Shown here: positions 25,305 through 36,207 of the stretch, in pieces
Layout: every line of letters begins with the position of its first letter
Numbering within the stretch: position 1 is the stretch's first letter
Origin: Ganoderma boninense
Taxonomy: Eukaryota; Basidiomycota; Agaricomycetes; Polyporales; Polyporaceae
Assembly: GCA_002900995.3 (NCBI GenBank)
Contig: CM035306.1
Coordinates: 124,001 to 188,000 of the forward strand
Length of the DNA stretch: 64,000 bases
Reading direction: 5' to 3'
Made by a program: the position numbers and the translations under genes
The notes under the pieces: generated by a model
Told to the model about the DNA's origin: nothing
Database searches by the model: none
Seen by the model: the letters and a program-made list of their open reading frames with translations, nothing else

Positions 25305-25817
25305 TGCGCACAGACTCTGACCACGGTCCATGATATGGGTGCTTACAGCCTCCTTTCGCCACTGTAGTACGCCTGTATAAGGCAACTATTAATAATGCTT
25401 TCAGGGTATTATCTGTAAACCGCCCCGCACAACTCGGGCATCAATTCAGCCCTTGGCACACCCCATACACTCGGAGCTTGCATGGACTTTACCACCTCAA
25501 GTCCCTTCGACCCCACAACAAGGTTGATGTGATCATCTTAAATGATGTTTGTACAGCATTTGAGCCCGAGCAATCTCACTTTCTTGTGAAGCGTGACTAA
25601 CCTACCTGCCAGTCATTCATGCACTACAGAGACAACATCTGAGTCCGGGTGGGTCGCAACTTCTCTTCATCCTTCTCAGCTCGTCCAGGCCATCTCAAGT
25701 CCCCATGTAACCTCAGGCCGCCCTACTTTGATGCCGCAGCAGCTTGGCTCATCTGAGTCCCGACGTCTCATCTGTCGGCACATCCGGGTCCCGACTGCTC
25801 GCATATGCAGCCATCTC

Positions 25818-26127
25818 CAATTCTCTGCCGCCGCGGCACTCGCCATACCCCCCCGTCGTCGGCACATCGCGCCGTCGGCACATCGTCTTCACCTACCGTC
25901 AATTCTCTGCCGCCGCGGCACTCGCCTTGCGTCTCATCCTGCCCTACCCTCCCGTTGTCGGCACATCGCGCCGTCGGCACATCGTCTTCACCTACCGTGC
26001 CACACCCTCCCGCCGTCGGCACATCGTCTCGACCTACCGTCAATTCTCTGCCGCCGCGGCACTCGCCTTGCGTCTCATCCTGCCACACCCTCCCGCCGTC
26101 GGCACATCGTCTCGACCTACCGTCAAG
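25818..26127. repeat. Compound tandem repeat inside the left end of the element
   Basis: CAATTCTCTGCCGCCGCGGC occurs at 25818, 25900 and 26041. Between the copies, GTCGGCACATCG is repeated seven or more times, often followed by TCTTCACCTACC or TCTCGACCTACC. The spacing of 82 and 141 bases shows units gained or lost in blocks. It lies between the subterminal motifs and the first gene. Confidence 0.75.
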
Positions 26128-26322
26128 CATCCGGGACGCCAATGTCCTCCGCCGCTCTGTATGCCGTTCGGATGCCGGCAAGTCCAGGTCTCAACATGGA
26201 AGCAAATATAAGCCGCCGCTCTCCATGATGTTCTGGCGTCGGCACCGTGTCAGGCATACGCTTCGAAATACACCACAATCTAATAGGTACATGGTTGTTT
26301 ATGCTGCCATGCCTCCTCACAA

Positions 26323-27109
26323 CTATCTGCTAAACTCCAACTCCTCCACAGCAATCTGGTCATCAATTTCACGCAACTCGCCCTCTTTCGCCGCTGCTAG
26401 GTATCCTAGCTTCGTGTACATGTTCCCAGCAGTCGTGCTTAGATCATCTTTGTCTGATTCGAACACCAGCATCGGTGCTCCCTGTGTTAGTGAGTAATTG
26501 CTGCCGTTGCGTACTGATGCGGGAGCGCTGACTTACGACATCTGGGGCAGGGTCTCTCCACCAGCCGGGACACGGTATTCCCTCTCCGGGGCCTTCATCG
26601 TGCCAGCTCCACCACCGCGGGTATACCGGGCTATGTTCTAGTCCATGGAAGATCTCGGTGCCAATGTTACTGAGTGAGATGTACGTTTCCATGTCGAGCT
26701 GAATGACATTGAAGCGAAGGCGGCGTGTATCCCAGGTCGCGGCGGCAAGCAGGCTGGAGATGGGCTTGCATCGTACATTGGTCGCACCGCCAGCGTGGCT
26801 CAGCGTCATTTCGGTGGCTGCCGCAAACCCCAAGGCGGATATCGCAATCCACTACGCATCCACAAAGCGGTCCATCAGGTACGATGATGATATGCGGCCA
26901 ATGTCGCCTTTTTCAAACTGATCCACACTTACCAGCTCCCTAGCAATACCATGATTCCAGCGACGGATATCGATTTCCTTCGGGTCTTGGGGAATTGCCA
27001 ACAATGCTTCTCGCACTCGCCAAACAACCAACAGCACTTCAAGACGTGCAGACAGCAGTGCCGTTGCCGGGCCAGCTTCGTCGGCTGTCAGAGGGACGGA
27101 GGCTTCCAT
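26323..27109 (-). CDS. Small unrecognised protein of the KDZ element (216 aa)
   Basis: Exons 27109-26933, 26851-26537 and 26481-26323 (177, 315 and 159 bases, all phase 0) join to 216 residues. The introns are 81 and 55 bp with GTAAGT donors. It starts MEASVPLTADEAGPATALLS, has a Leu/Val-rich helix (LEVLLVVWRVREALLAIP) and a central Trp-rich stretch (YPRWWSWHDEGPGEG, CPGWWRDPAPDV). It ends with a charged helix (AAAKEGELREIDDQIAVEEL). No known domain is recognised. It lies just past the KDZ transposase stop on the same strand, so an accessory role or read-through partner is possible. The unbroken frames across three exons argue for a real gene. Confidence 0.6.
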
Positions 27110-27220
27110 GGTGGACGATCGATGAGGCAGGGACGTCGAGGTGCGCGATAAGCTGTTTTGGAGATCACATGAGCGACGAGCGCTGACCGGCGTCTTCCCA
27201 ATAGCATACACAAACGGTAT

Positions 27221-30200
27221 CTAAGGTGTATACTGCGTACGTGCCGTTGCGAATGCTGCCGATGCATGGTCCCGGAGACTGAGCCACATTGCCTGCTGCC
27301 GGCACCCAAAGGCCGAGTGTCCTTCGGTATCGCCCATGGCCGTCCACCTGTTCCAGTCCGTGGCCTTCCGCTCGAATGACCTAATCGTGCATTCCATCTC
27401 GAACGGGACAAGCTCCAGTTCTTCGTCCCATCGTTCCTTTCGTGCGTGCGCCCGCAGCCACAACATCCGACGGTCTGTAATCGGCAACATAAATGATCAT
27501 CGGCACATTGGAAATCAATTCAGTACGCACAATTCTGAATCCACTCGCTCTCTTCACCTGACTGCGTGTCAGTTATATTCCAGAACCATGCAGAATGCTC
27601 GTTGCGCAGTCCCGGCGTAAATGATTCTATCACTGCCGTTGAGACTCGTAGATCCTCCTTTCGGATGTCCTTGTATCGCCCCTGCAAGTCCGACAAAGCT
27701 GCCGCCTCCTCCGCATCATCGGGATCAAACAGTTGCTCCATGGCCCGTCGCGCCTGTTGATAGATGCGGACATGCTTCTTAACTCCTTCATCGGCAACAT
27801 GCACGTCATCAAAGCTCCGCAACTTTGCTCTGTACGACGACGCATTCCGTACCTTGGATCGGTATAGCAGGGACTTATACCCGATCCCGGTACGTATGGC
27901 CTGAAGTGCGTCATTAAGCTGACCTACCCTCAGCTGCCGTTCCTTTTTGGCAAGCTCCGCCAGCCCGACCTGAGCAAGGAATTCCATACCGAAGGTGGAC
28001 GGCAGCCCGAGCGGATGAGTCTCTGGTTCATCTGCCGGAAGCTCCATTGTGAGTCGCCCGGTGTTCGGCACCTCCTCATCCCACTCGGCACCAAACAACA
28101 TCGCATCGTGGTCTATGGCCCCTCCATCCCCAGGGAGATGTCCAGGCATGTGTTTCCTCCCGCTCTTGTGGAATGCTGTGATGGCGGTAGCAAGCTTCTG
28201 GCGCTGCTGCACGAGCGAGAGTCGACTTTGTGTCCCTGACGTTGCCTTGAGTCGCCGTGCAGCATACGCTACCGACAGTCTGAAATCTACGTCAGCACGG
28301 CATGTCTCGCTCTCGTGTGCAACTCACTTAGTCTCTTCGATTCGAAGACCTGTTGCGATCCACTCCGCGGCGCCGAGCTGTTCGGGATCGTTCCCGTCCG
28401 TCAGCTCCTCTTGGGCTAGCATAACCTGGACCTCTTTCCGTGTCGGCACTGTAAGAAGCCCATCAGAGGTTCGCTGCGATTCACATAGGTGACTGTGGGA
28501 CTGTGCGCACAGGGTGTAGCTGAGATGTCGTAGATGTCCATCACTGATGGGTCTTGCAGTCGTGCAACACCTGCGGTAGCTGCCTCCTCTTTCCACTCCG
28601 CCACCTTGATAGGGTCGCACCCGGCGGTAAGTTGTTCAAATGCTTCAGTGGCTGGACGCCACTCCGTGCAGGCGCGTCGCCACTTGCGAGTCAACAAAGC
28701 GGCTAAAATGGCCGATTTAGCCACTGCTGCAACAAAAGCCGTGCACGTAAAGGACGCACTGATTCGTGTGAGCTTCATCCAGTTGGAATCATTCATGTGG
28801 TCGTCAATGACCTCTCTTCGATGTGCCGCAGACATTCCTCGAGTGCTGTCCGCGACGGCATTGGTCTTGTTCCACAAAGTCTCGATGATCTCTCCGTCCT
28901 GGACTCCGGCACCGGGAATAAAGTTCAGTGAAAACCTTGGGAAGCACTGTGCTATGTGCCCGTGAACGTGGAATTGTCCAATGCCACGCAGAATCGTGAT
29001 GCCGGTGGGCATTGAGAGGTGGGGGCTTTTGGAAAAGCGGTCGTACAGGTGGACAAAATACTGACACATAATATCATAGAGTATCAGGATCCGTTGGAGG
29101 CCGTGCAAGTACGCGAATATCCAATGAAGGATATAGTCCATATTTCGCTGGCTGCGGGAGTATAAGTTCCGCGATAATGCAGCAAAAGTATGATCGCTGT
29201 ACCGTTCGCCCTCCTGAAAGTCGACGCACGCATGCGGTGCGAAAAAGCCATGCCGAGAACAAGCTGCCGCCCCGATACCGGTGGCCTCCAGATTTGCGCG
29301 TTCTACGGTGGCTGCAAAGACAGCCCGGTGATCGTTACACGTTGATTTCTAGGTGCCGAGGTCAAACCGCCGCGCTACCAAACAAGCTCGACTACAGGGT
29401 GCAAGCCCACTGGGTACTCACTTCATGATACTCGGCCGCCGATTTGAGATGCTCTTTGTATGGTGCATCGGTGACCATAAATGTGTGCCCATCGTCGAAT
29501 GCAACGTCGTCTTCTGGCTTTCGCATTTTACGATGCTGCGCACTGAAATTGCCGTCTAGGACGACGGATCGCGTGTACTTCCATCTGCATGCTCGTGCGT
29601 AAGTCTTGCGGTGATTAGGTCACAATTCACTGTGCAATACTAACTGTTTCTCGTCGTTGCGCCACCCTTCCGGAAGGTTCGAGTCTGGCTGTGGGCATGC
29701 TGGGCAAACTACAGCGAGGTCGCCAGGTCCGATGCTGTCTTTCCGGTGGCCAAACCCGGCGTTCTTTCGCATTTGTTGGCTTCGCCATTGACGCGAAACA
29801 CGAAGGAGCTCCTTGTATCTGTCCTAAAGGAGGACACGGCGTTATCGGTCTGGAAGGGTTTGGTGTGTCCACACCATTCACTCACCGGTACCATGTGGGG
29901 GAAAGCAGGATTCGTCGTACGGCGCAGTTTGTTGTAATAATTCCTAGCAGCTGTCTTGCATTCCTTATTTGACAGAAGGAAATCATCAAGGAGTCGAGTC
30001 GTAAACACTGTCTTCGGATAGTGGATGGACGCAGGGTAGAAACCGAGATCCAGGAGTTGTAGGTCATCCCGTGGCGCGTTAGGACAAGCACAAAACGTGA
30101 ACGGTAACTCGTGAACCCCTTCAATGTCTACAACAACAATCATCCGGTCGTTACCGTATGCATGCGGCACAGAGGGCTGGCTTGGTGGTGGCGGCCGCGG

Positions 30201-31096
30201 CCCTTCGCCAACCCACGGCAGGTCGCCGACGGTGGGAAGGAGGTGGCCTGAGCGAGTGCCGTAGTAAAAATCGCCATCTTCGTCTTCCCAGTCGGAATCC
30301 GAGTCTTCTACGAGGTACGGTACCTCCAGATCCTCTTCGGCAGCTGCTGCGGACCACGCGTCAGTGCTCGCGAGCATCACCGGCGACGGGGCAGGCTGTC
30401 GGGGGTCAAGAGATGGTATGCCGGTCGGCAGCGAGAGCGGGGCTGATGGGGATTGCGACGCTGGTGGCGAATACGTAGATAGACGTGGACAGGGTGTCCC
30501 GGCATGTCCGCAATGCACTTGGATTCCCACCTGGCGAAGCCAAGCAGTGCGATAATACTCGCCTCCCCAGAACTCGATGCGGTGCAATGGGTGGCGCATG
30601 TGCGTTTCGCGACAGCAGCTCAGGCAGTATGTTGGTCGGGCGTTGCAGGTAAGGCAGCGCCATAATGCCGGATGGCCACACGTTCCGATTCCATCGGCGG
30701 GAGGAGCCTCTAGGGTGAGATGCCGGTACAGGTACTCATCTCGAACGGAGAGATAGTCCCTTTGAAAGTCGTTCTGTGTCTAGGTAGTTGCAGCCGTTAG
30801 CCCCAGAGTAACACTGGCATCAATTGACTCACTTTGCCTTTCCGCGGTGCCTGTGTGCGAACGTCATCGAACATAATCTCGTTGTAATTGTCGATATCAG
30901 TGGGTCCCGGAACATGTGCAACCTGTGGCATTGCCGGCAATGGTGCGCCCTTCGCAGATCGCGAGGACGCAGCGTCTGGCTCTAGAGTGACTTGGGTCTT
31001 CTTCGTGACCATTCTTGAGCCCCGTTTTGTCTGCCGACGCTCCAAGGTCACTTCATCGAACAGAGACGGTGGCCCTAGAGTGCGGCGGTGAGCCAT
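27221..31096 (-). CDS. KDZ transposase with CxC2 cysteine cluster
   Basis: Nine exons with consistent phases give 1136 residues: 31096-30833, 30779-29886, 29823-29645, 29584-29422, 29348-29203, 29151-28511, 28448-28328, 28279-27531 and 27474-27221. Exon 2 holds the CxC2 region: CGHPALWRCLTC, YCLSCCRETHMRHPLHRIEF, then a beta-rich part with DIEGVHELPFTFCAC. The KDZ core follows: DRYKELLRVSRQW, VVCPACPQP, the first acidic residue in SVVLDGNFSAQHR, STCNDHRAV, ATGIGAAACSRHGFF, VDFQEGERQRNMDY, LYDIMCQYF, then GVQDGEIIETLWNKTN. The C-terminal part is helical (LRAHARKERWDEELELV). The protein should cut and rejoin element DNA in the nucleus. No stop or frameshift was found, so it may be functional. 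Confidence 0.9.
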
Positions 31097-31202
31097 GGTG
31101 GAGGTGGCAGCGTGGCGCGTTCAAGGCCGCCGACGACAGAACGGACGGTAATGGTCATTGGCGCTCTACAAACAAAGGCTTATGGTTCGTCTATCCGAGG
31201 TA

Positions 31203-32790
31203 TTATTCAGCTCTCTGTCCTTCCTCCATGTCCACGTCTGACTCTTCTTCCTCCAACTCCGTCAGCTCTTCACTACTGGAGCCACCCTCTTCGGTATCGA
31301 TGCCTGAGTTTCCACCATCTCCACCCTCTGCCCCGTCAACCTCCGCGCTCTCGTGCTCCTCGCCGTGTGAGTCTGCTTCCCGCTCACCGGCATCACCGAG
31401 AGGCTTTAGGGCGGCGTCGGCAGCGTGGAAGCCCGTCATACTGTTATCGGTGGGTGGTGCTAAGGCTGCCGCATACGCCGGGAGTGGGCCGGCATCCGTT
31501 GCCATTCCTGCGAAGGGGACCTTGGCCCATTTGAACACCGCCTTCCGCATGTAAAACGCATAGCAGATGCGATCGTTCCGCACCCTCGGCACCCCGTGGA
31601 CCAAGAGGCGTGACGACATGGGGACTACTGAACCAGAGTCGTAAGGTAGTGAGACACCGAGTGAGGGTATTTCGAGGATCGCAGTTTCGACGTAGGTCCC
31701 TAGGCTAACGAGGATGTCGAACCATCCTGCTTGGCTACTGAGGTCCCGGTGCCAAGGGGTCAGACGGTTGGCGATAACCTGGACGGCAGTGAAGGACGAC
31801 GGCCAATCCTGCATCAGTGTGTTGCTCGGAGCGTGCTCCGTGGATAGGTGCCCCATGAGGCGCTGCGCGGAGTGGTATAGCTCGGGATGGGTGACAGCGA
31901 GGATCCCGTCGAGGAGACCCCCAGATTCCTCAAAGGTGATCATCCAATCGTGCGCACGGGCAGACTTGGAGTTCGCACTTGGTGCCGGCACGAATTGGGG
32001 ACCCTAGATGCACGATAAGCACACCAACAGACGGTGTATCCAATGGCTAACTTGCCGTATGTCCCACCTGGAATCCGGCGGGATACAGCAACGTCGCCCC
32101 CGATTTCCACTCCACGCCTTTGTTGAAAAACGTGTCATCCGTACGCCACCCCTTTGTCTCGGGCTCCTCTTCGTCATGCGGCTTTGTGGTCAGCTGGGCC
32201 TCAAGGAAACGAGTTGCCGATAGCATCTTGCTCTGCACACCATGATCAGTTGGGCACAGTAGAGAGCCGGATAAGAACCGCACCTGCCGATCGGGAGATA
32301 AAATTCCAGGCAATGACCAGAGGAGCACATGCCCGTTCATATCAGTGACAATCGCCGGTTCGTTGAGGACGGGCAGATGGCGGTCGTAAAATTGCTGCAA
32401 GGTATCCACTCCAATCAACGGCGGATACTTTGCCACGAGGCGATCTTCGACATGGGGATTGGGCAGCACGACATTTTTGAGGTCCTGAGAGTACGCTTCC
32501 GCATCCCAGGTGACCGCATCTGGATTCAATTAGTTCAGTCGGCCTGGACAGGCGTGGAGATTCTCACATTTGTTCTTCCTCGCGATGGAGAGCATAGCGG
32601 CGATGGACCGGCACTCGTCTACTGCATCACGGTCCAAATGTTCCGGTGGTACGGGCAATACTGTGAAAAGAGGACGTTGGGGAGCCTCAGCCACATGATT
32701 GTGAAAGTAGGCTTCAAGATCAACGATGAATTGCGCTGTATGCGCACGCCGTTGGAACTGAGGAGACAGTGTGGGTTTAATCGAGTCCAT
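31203..32790 (-). CDS. TET/JBP-family 2OG-Fe(II) dioxygenase
   Basis: Exons 32790-32568, 32519-32068 and 32003-31203 give 491 residues in phase. The first intron removes a TGA and a TAA that would otherwise break the frame. The catalytic double-stranded beta-helix is in exon 3. It has H310-x-D312 in RLTPWHRDLSS, then GTYVETAILEIPSLGVSLPYD, the distal H361 in RLLVHGV and R370 in DRICYAFYMR. These are the TET/JBP signatures; such enzymes oxidise 5-methylcytosine (TET) or thymine (JBP) in DNA. A region of about 225 residues precedes the core. A Ser/Asp/Glu-rich acidic tail of about 90 residues follows. Its start is 107 bp downstream of the transposase gene's ATG in map terms, same strand, inside the element. 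Confidence 0.87.
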
Positions 32791-33265
32791 CGAGGTTAAG
32801 TCCTGGCGGTGAGAAGAGAAGAGAAGCGGAACAGGTTAATCCCCTTCGTGAATGTCAGGAGATCCAGATGAGATGCACCGACGCTCCCCGATTGGCCAGC
32901 GGGACGCCGAGCTTCGGGCCGATGGATCCGGCGCTTCGTCTGGTGGTTATTTCCTTTTTCGACTTCAGTTATTAATTCGCTTGCCCCGCTATGCAAGTGC
33001 ACCCAACCTGCCCGCACAAGCGTCAGGCCCCCCCCCCCGTCCTTCTTCACCGTTCTCTATCCTCGTCCTCATCTCCATCACGCAGCGCTCGCGTCCCTTG
33101 CTCTTGCTTAGCTCTATCAGGTCCCTGAGCACAGGCTCCCTGCCTACAAGTTCCTCACCCTTCCGACGCACTTCTCCGTTTCGAACACATCACTCGCACG
33201 TTCGTCCATTGTCTGTCTCTGTCCGTGATTTATGAGCATGACTTGTGGATCTGTCAGGAACCCTG
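32791..33265. promoter_or_regulatory. Divergent promoter region inside the element
   Basis: This 475-bp spacer separates the TET/JBP start (minus) from the 865-aa protein start (plus). It has a pyrimidine-rich tract (about 33030-33190) and a C10 run near 33030, typical of fungal promoters. No TATA box was recognised. Confidence 0.4.
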
Positions 33266-36068
33266 ATGCGTCGCGTTACTGACCTCTCTGAGGCGGACGA
33301 CGCCTACCTGAAAACCAGGCTTGAAACGTACAGGTCTACGCCAACGACTGGCAAGGAGGAGTTTCGCTTCGACTGCGCTAGACATATCATCGCAGACAGG
33401 AGCCTCGAGGAGTCGGTGTATCTTCTCGATCATTTCCACGATGTAAGTAACCATGATGCCCCTTCCCCAACATCCATCGTCCTGATATCAAGGGGCATTA
33501 CAGAAAGTGCGCAACTGGTTCCAGAATCACTCCCAGAAGTCCAAGTCGACCACCGTTCCCTTGCACATCAACACCACGTTCACACCACGTCGTGTCTTCG
33601 CCCTCCAGAACGAGGACGAGATCCGGAAGACGGTGAAGAAGATGCAAGACGAGTCGCCAGATGACAACCATGTCCACATCGTCGACTGGAATCAAACCGT
33701 CGCGAAGATGTGGGAGAAGCTCTCCCCAGAGTTGAAGGACGTGTACACCCGCGTTGCTGAAAAATGCAATGTCGATGGTCCTGAAGAAGACATGAAGCCG
33801 CTGTACGTCCCGTCCACGCCTGAATTGTTTTACGCACTGGAGGACCATCTCATCCACAGCATCGCCGAGAAACGTAGTCCTGCCTGGTTCCGTGCGGTCG
33901 CGATGCTGTTCTGGACTCAGTGCAAGATGCCGGTATTCATCTACGGGATGTACCAAGACAGCAAAGGCGAGCTGCATGCCACCGTGTACGTCACATGTGT
34001 ATGCAATCGTCTTTGTCATGAGCTTACCGAAGAGTATAGCTATGACACTTCGAATCTCTGGAAGGAGACCGATAAGAGCACGGCACTTTTGCGCAACGTC
34101 CCGGGATGGGACAAGGACTTCCGTCGCGTCGCGTGGAACTTTTTTAGGGCTGCCTTGCGTCCTGACCTGACGAGTGCCGACACTCTTGAGGTTGTACAGG
34201 CGACGAGGCGGCAGCCACCACCGCCGTTTCAGTTTGCTCTCTATGACGACGGGTGTCCGATCCTTGTGAACGTCGAGGATGGGCAACCGATGAAGAACCC
34301 GCGGCGGCGGGACGCCCTGCGGGAGTATATGAAGCTGCATCACAGTACGTCAATGCATAAGAGCCAGGTTTGTTGTACATCAGCTGACAACCGTGCTCTA
34401 GACCTCGCCAGTGGCAAGGAGTCGCGCGCGGCACCTTGGAACGCTCTTCGTCTCCATCCTACCGAGTTCTTTGGCCCAGGGATGCTGCCGGACGGGCTAG
34501 TCATTCAAGACCCTAGTCATATGAGCGACAAGGATGCCAACGACTTCTTCGATCACGTTATAGCGATGGAAGCATCTACAGATGCTGACTATGCTCCCCA
34601 ACGCTTCCGATTCCGCCAATACGCTACCGGCTCTCGCAAAAACCTGACGTGGGAGCCAGCCATATACAACGGGTTCGTGGAGGCCTGGCAGCCGAAGCGC
34701 ACCAAGAAGACCGTTGCGGTACCTCATTGGGATGGTTCCCCGACCCCCGTCGACGACACAGACTCTCAGGTCACACGGGATAGCTCCTCCCCAGCCCCGC
34801 TCGCCTCGCCGGCACCCCCTTCGGATCATCTGCACATGCCGCACTCGGCGTCTCCGGGACCTCTCACCTCCCCTGTGGCTCCTTTACTTGCCGAACGACT
34901 CGACGCAGAGTTCAAGAGAATCCGTGCGGAGATGGGCTTGACCGCTACCACAAGCATTCCGTCCGATCAACAACTCGCCTTGCCGTCTGCCACGAGCTCT
35001 ACGGACGGCCAGCCACCGGCATTGGCCCCACCTGCCGGGACTAGCGGAGGCCAGCAGGCGTGGTTGGATGGTGAAGTAGAAGCTGCCGATGTTGCCGATG
35101 CGGTCGATACGTGGGATGGCACGGAGGACGGTGACTCTGTGTATGTACCGGAAGGAGACGATGCTGGGGAGGGCTCGGACGACGAGGTGGAGGACTGCCT
35201 TATGAACGACGCGGAGCTTGCTGGTGTGAGCGACGCCGAGCCTGGACTCGCGGAGGAGACCGACAACAACGGGACGGTCCCGCACGACACCCGCATCATG
35301 TCGGCACCCCTTGGTACGGTCCCCACGATCACATTCCACCCACCGCTTCTGGCCAGTACATCCGCTGCCGCATCGATATCGCAAGGGAGTGAGGACGACC
35401 TTGTCTCACCCAAGGCCGTCGGCAAGGACACGAATGCTCGATTGGCTTTCTTACACAGCCTTGCTTCGGACGCAGAGTACGTTTTGCTCCTTGAACGGGT
35501 CGCCAACAAGGTACCGAGATCTCTTCTACATTAACGTGATCATCTCAGCCTGATATGCCTCATGTAGCTCTCAACGACCACTATACTGCGAGCACAGTCT
35601 CCTGTGTTCTGGGGAACCTGGGGCCACAACTCTCCACACGTCCCGGAATCCGTCATCACCAACGAGACGAAGGTTGGAATGCTTCTCGGTTGGGTACAGC
35701 GAGCGCGACCGGATTCTTCCCCACCTGCCGACGTTCAGCGGTTTTGTTTGGTCGTCGGTATCGTCCTGCGCGACCTCACGTTCATAGCCAAGGCGGACGC
35801 GACTTCGATATGGCCTGAGGACGTGCCGGGATACATGGCAAGATCGGAGCTCGCTACCAGCCACCGCGACGACATCCTCCAGGCATGTGCACGCGCATTC
35901 ACCACTGGTGATGCACTTCCGGCAGCTGCACCAGGACGAAGCGCTGATAAGGGTAAGGGGAAAGCAAAGGCACCGGCACATAGTAACGTCATATCAGACG
36001 CACCGATGGGTGAGGATGGCCGTTTGCCGGTACGACGGTCTACCAGGACTGCGGCGCGGCGTTCGTAA
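33266..36068 (+). CDS. Large unrecognised protein of the KDZ element (865 aa)
   Basis: Exons 33266-33442, 33504-34344, 34402-35510 and 35598-36068 join to 865 residues with consistent phases. The intron at 34345-34401 is a multiple of three with no stop, so retention would also be in frame. Near the N-terminus HDKVRNWFQNHSQKSK resembles the recognition helix of a homeodomain. DWNQTVAKMWEKLSPELKDVY resembles an HMG-box helix pair. Both are suggestive only. The middle (FWGPGM-like EFFGPGMLPDG) is globular. The second half is Pro/Ser-rich, then acidic (EGSDDEVEDCLMND), followed by a folded C-terminal domain (FWGTWGHNSPHVPE to WPEDVPGYM) and a basic tail (KGKGKAKAP, RRSTRTAARRS). A nuclear, DNA- or chromatin-binding role is plausible. 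No established family was recognised. Confidence 0.75.
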
Positions 36069-36207
36069 GGCTGTCCATGTTCCATCATTGTCCGCAGACG
36101 CAAGTGTTCGTCACGGACATTGTACAATGTATCACAATAACGTTCGGAAATATACAGCATGCAGACTCCTCGTTCAGGACTCGCAACAGGGTGTACTCTG
36201 TTCATTT

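Noticed and set aside
25818..26127. CRISPR-like array
   Set aside because: The units are contiguous and of unequal length without unique spacers, and the genome is eukaryotic. It is a minisatellite.
27165..27347. Extension of the KDZ transposase past the stop at 27221 through an intron at 27.2 kb
   Set aside because: The only GT-AG pair that would bypass the stop makes a 20-base intron, too short for fungi. The next exons form a separate phase-0 gene from ATG 27109.
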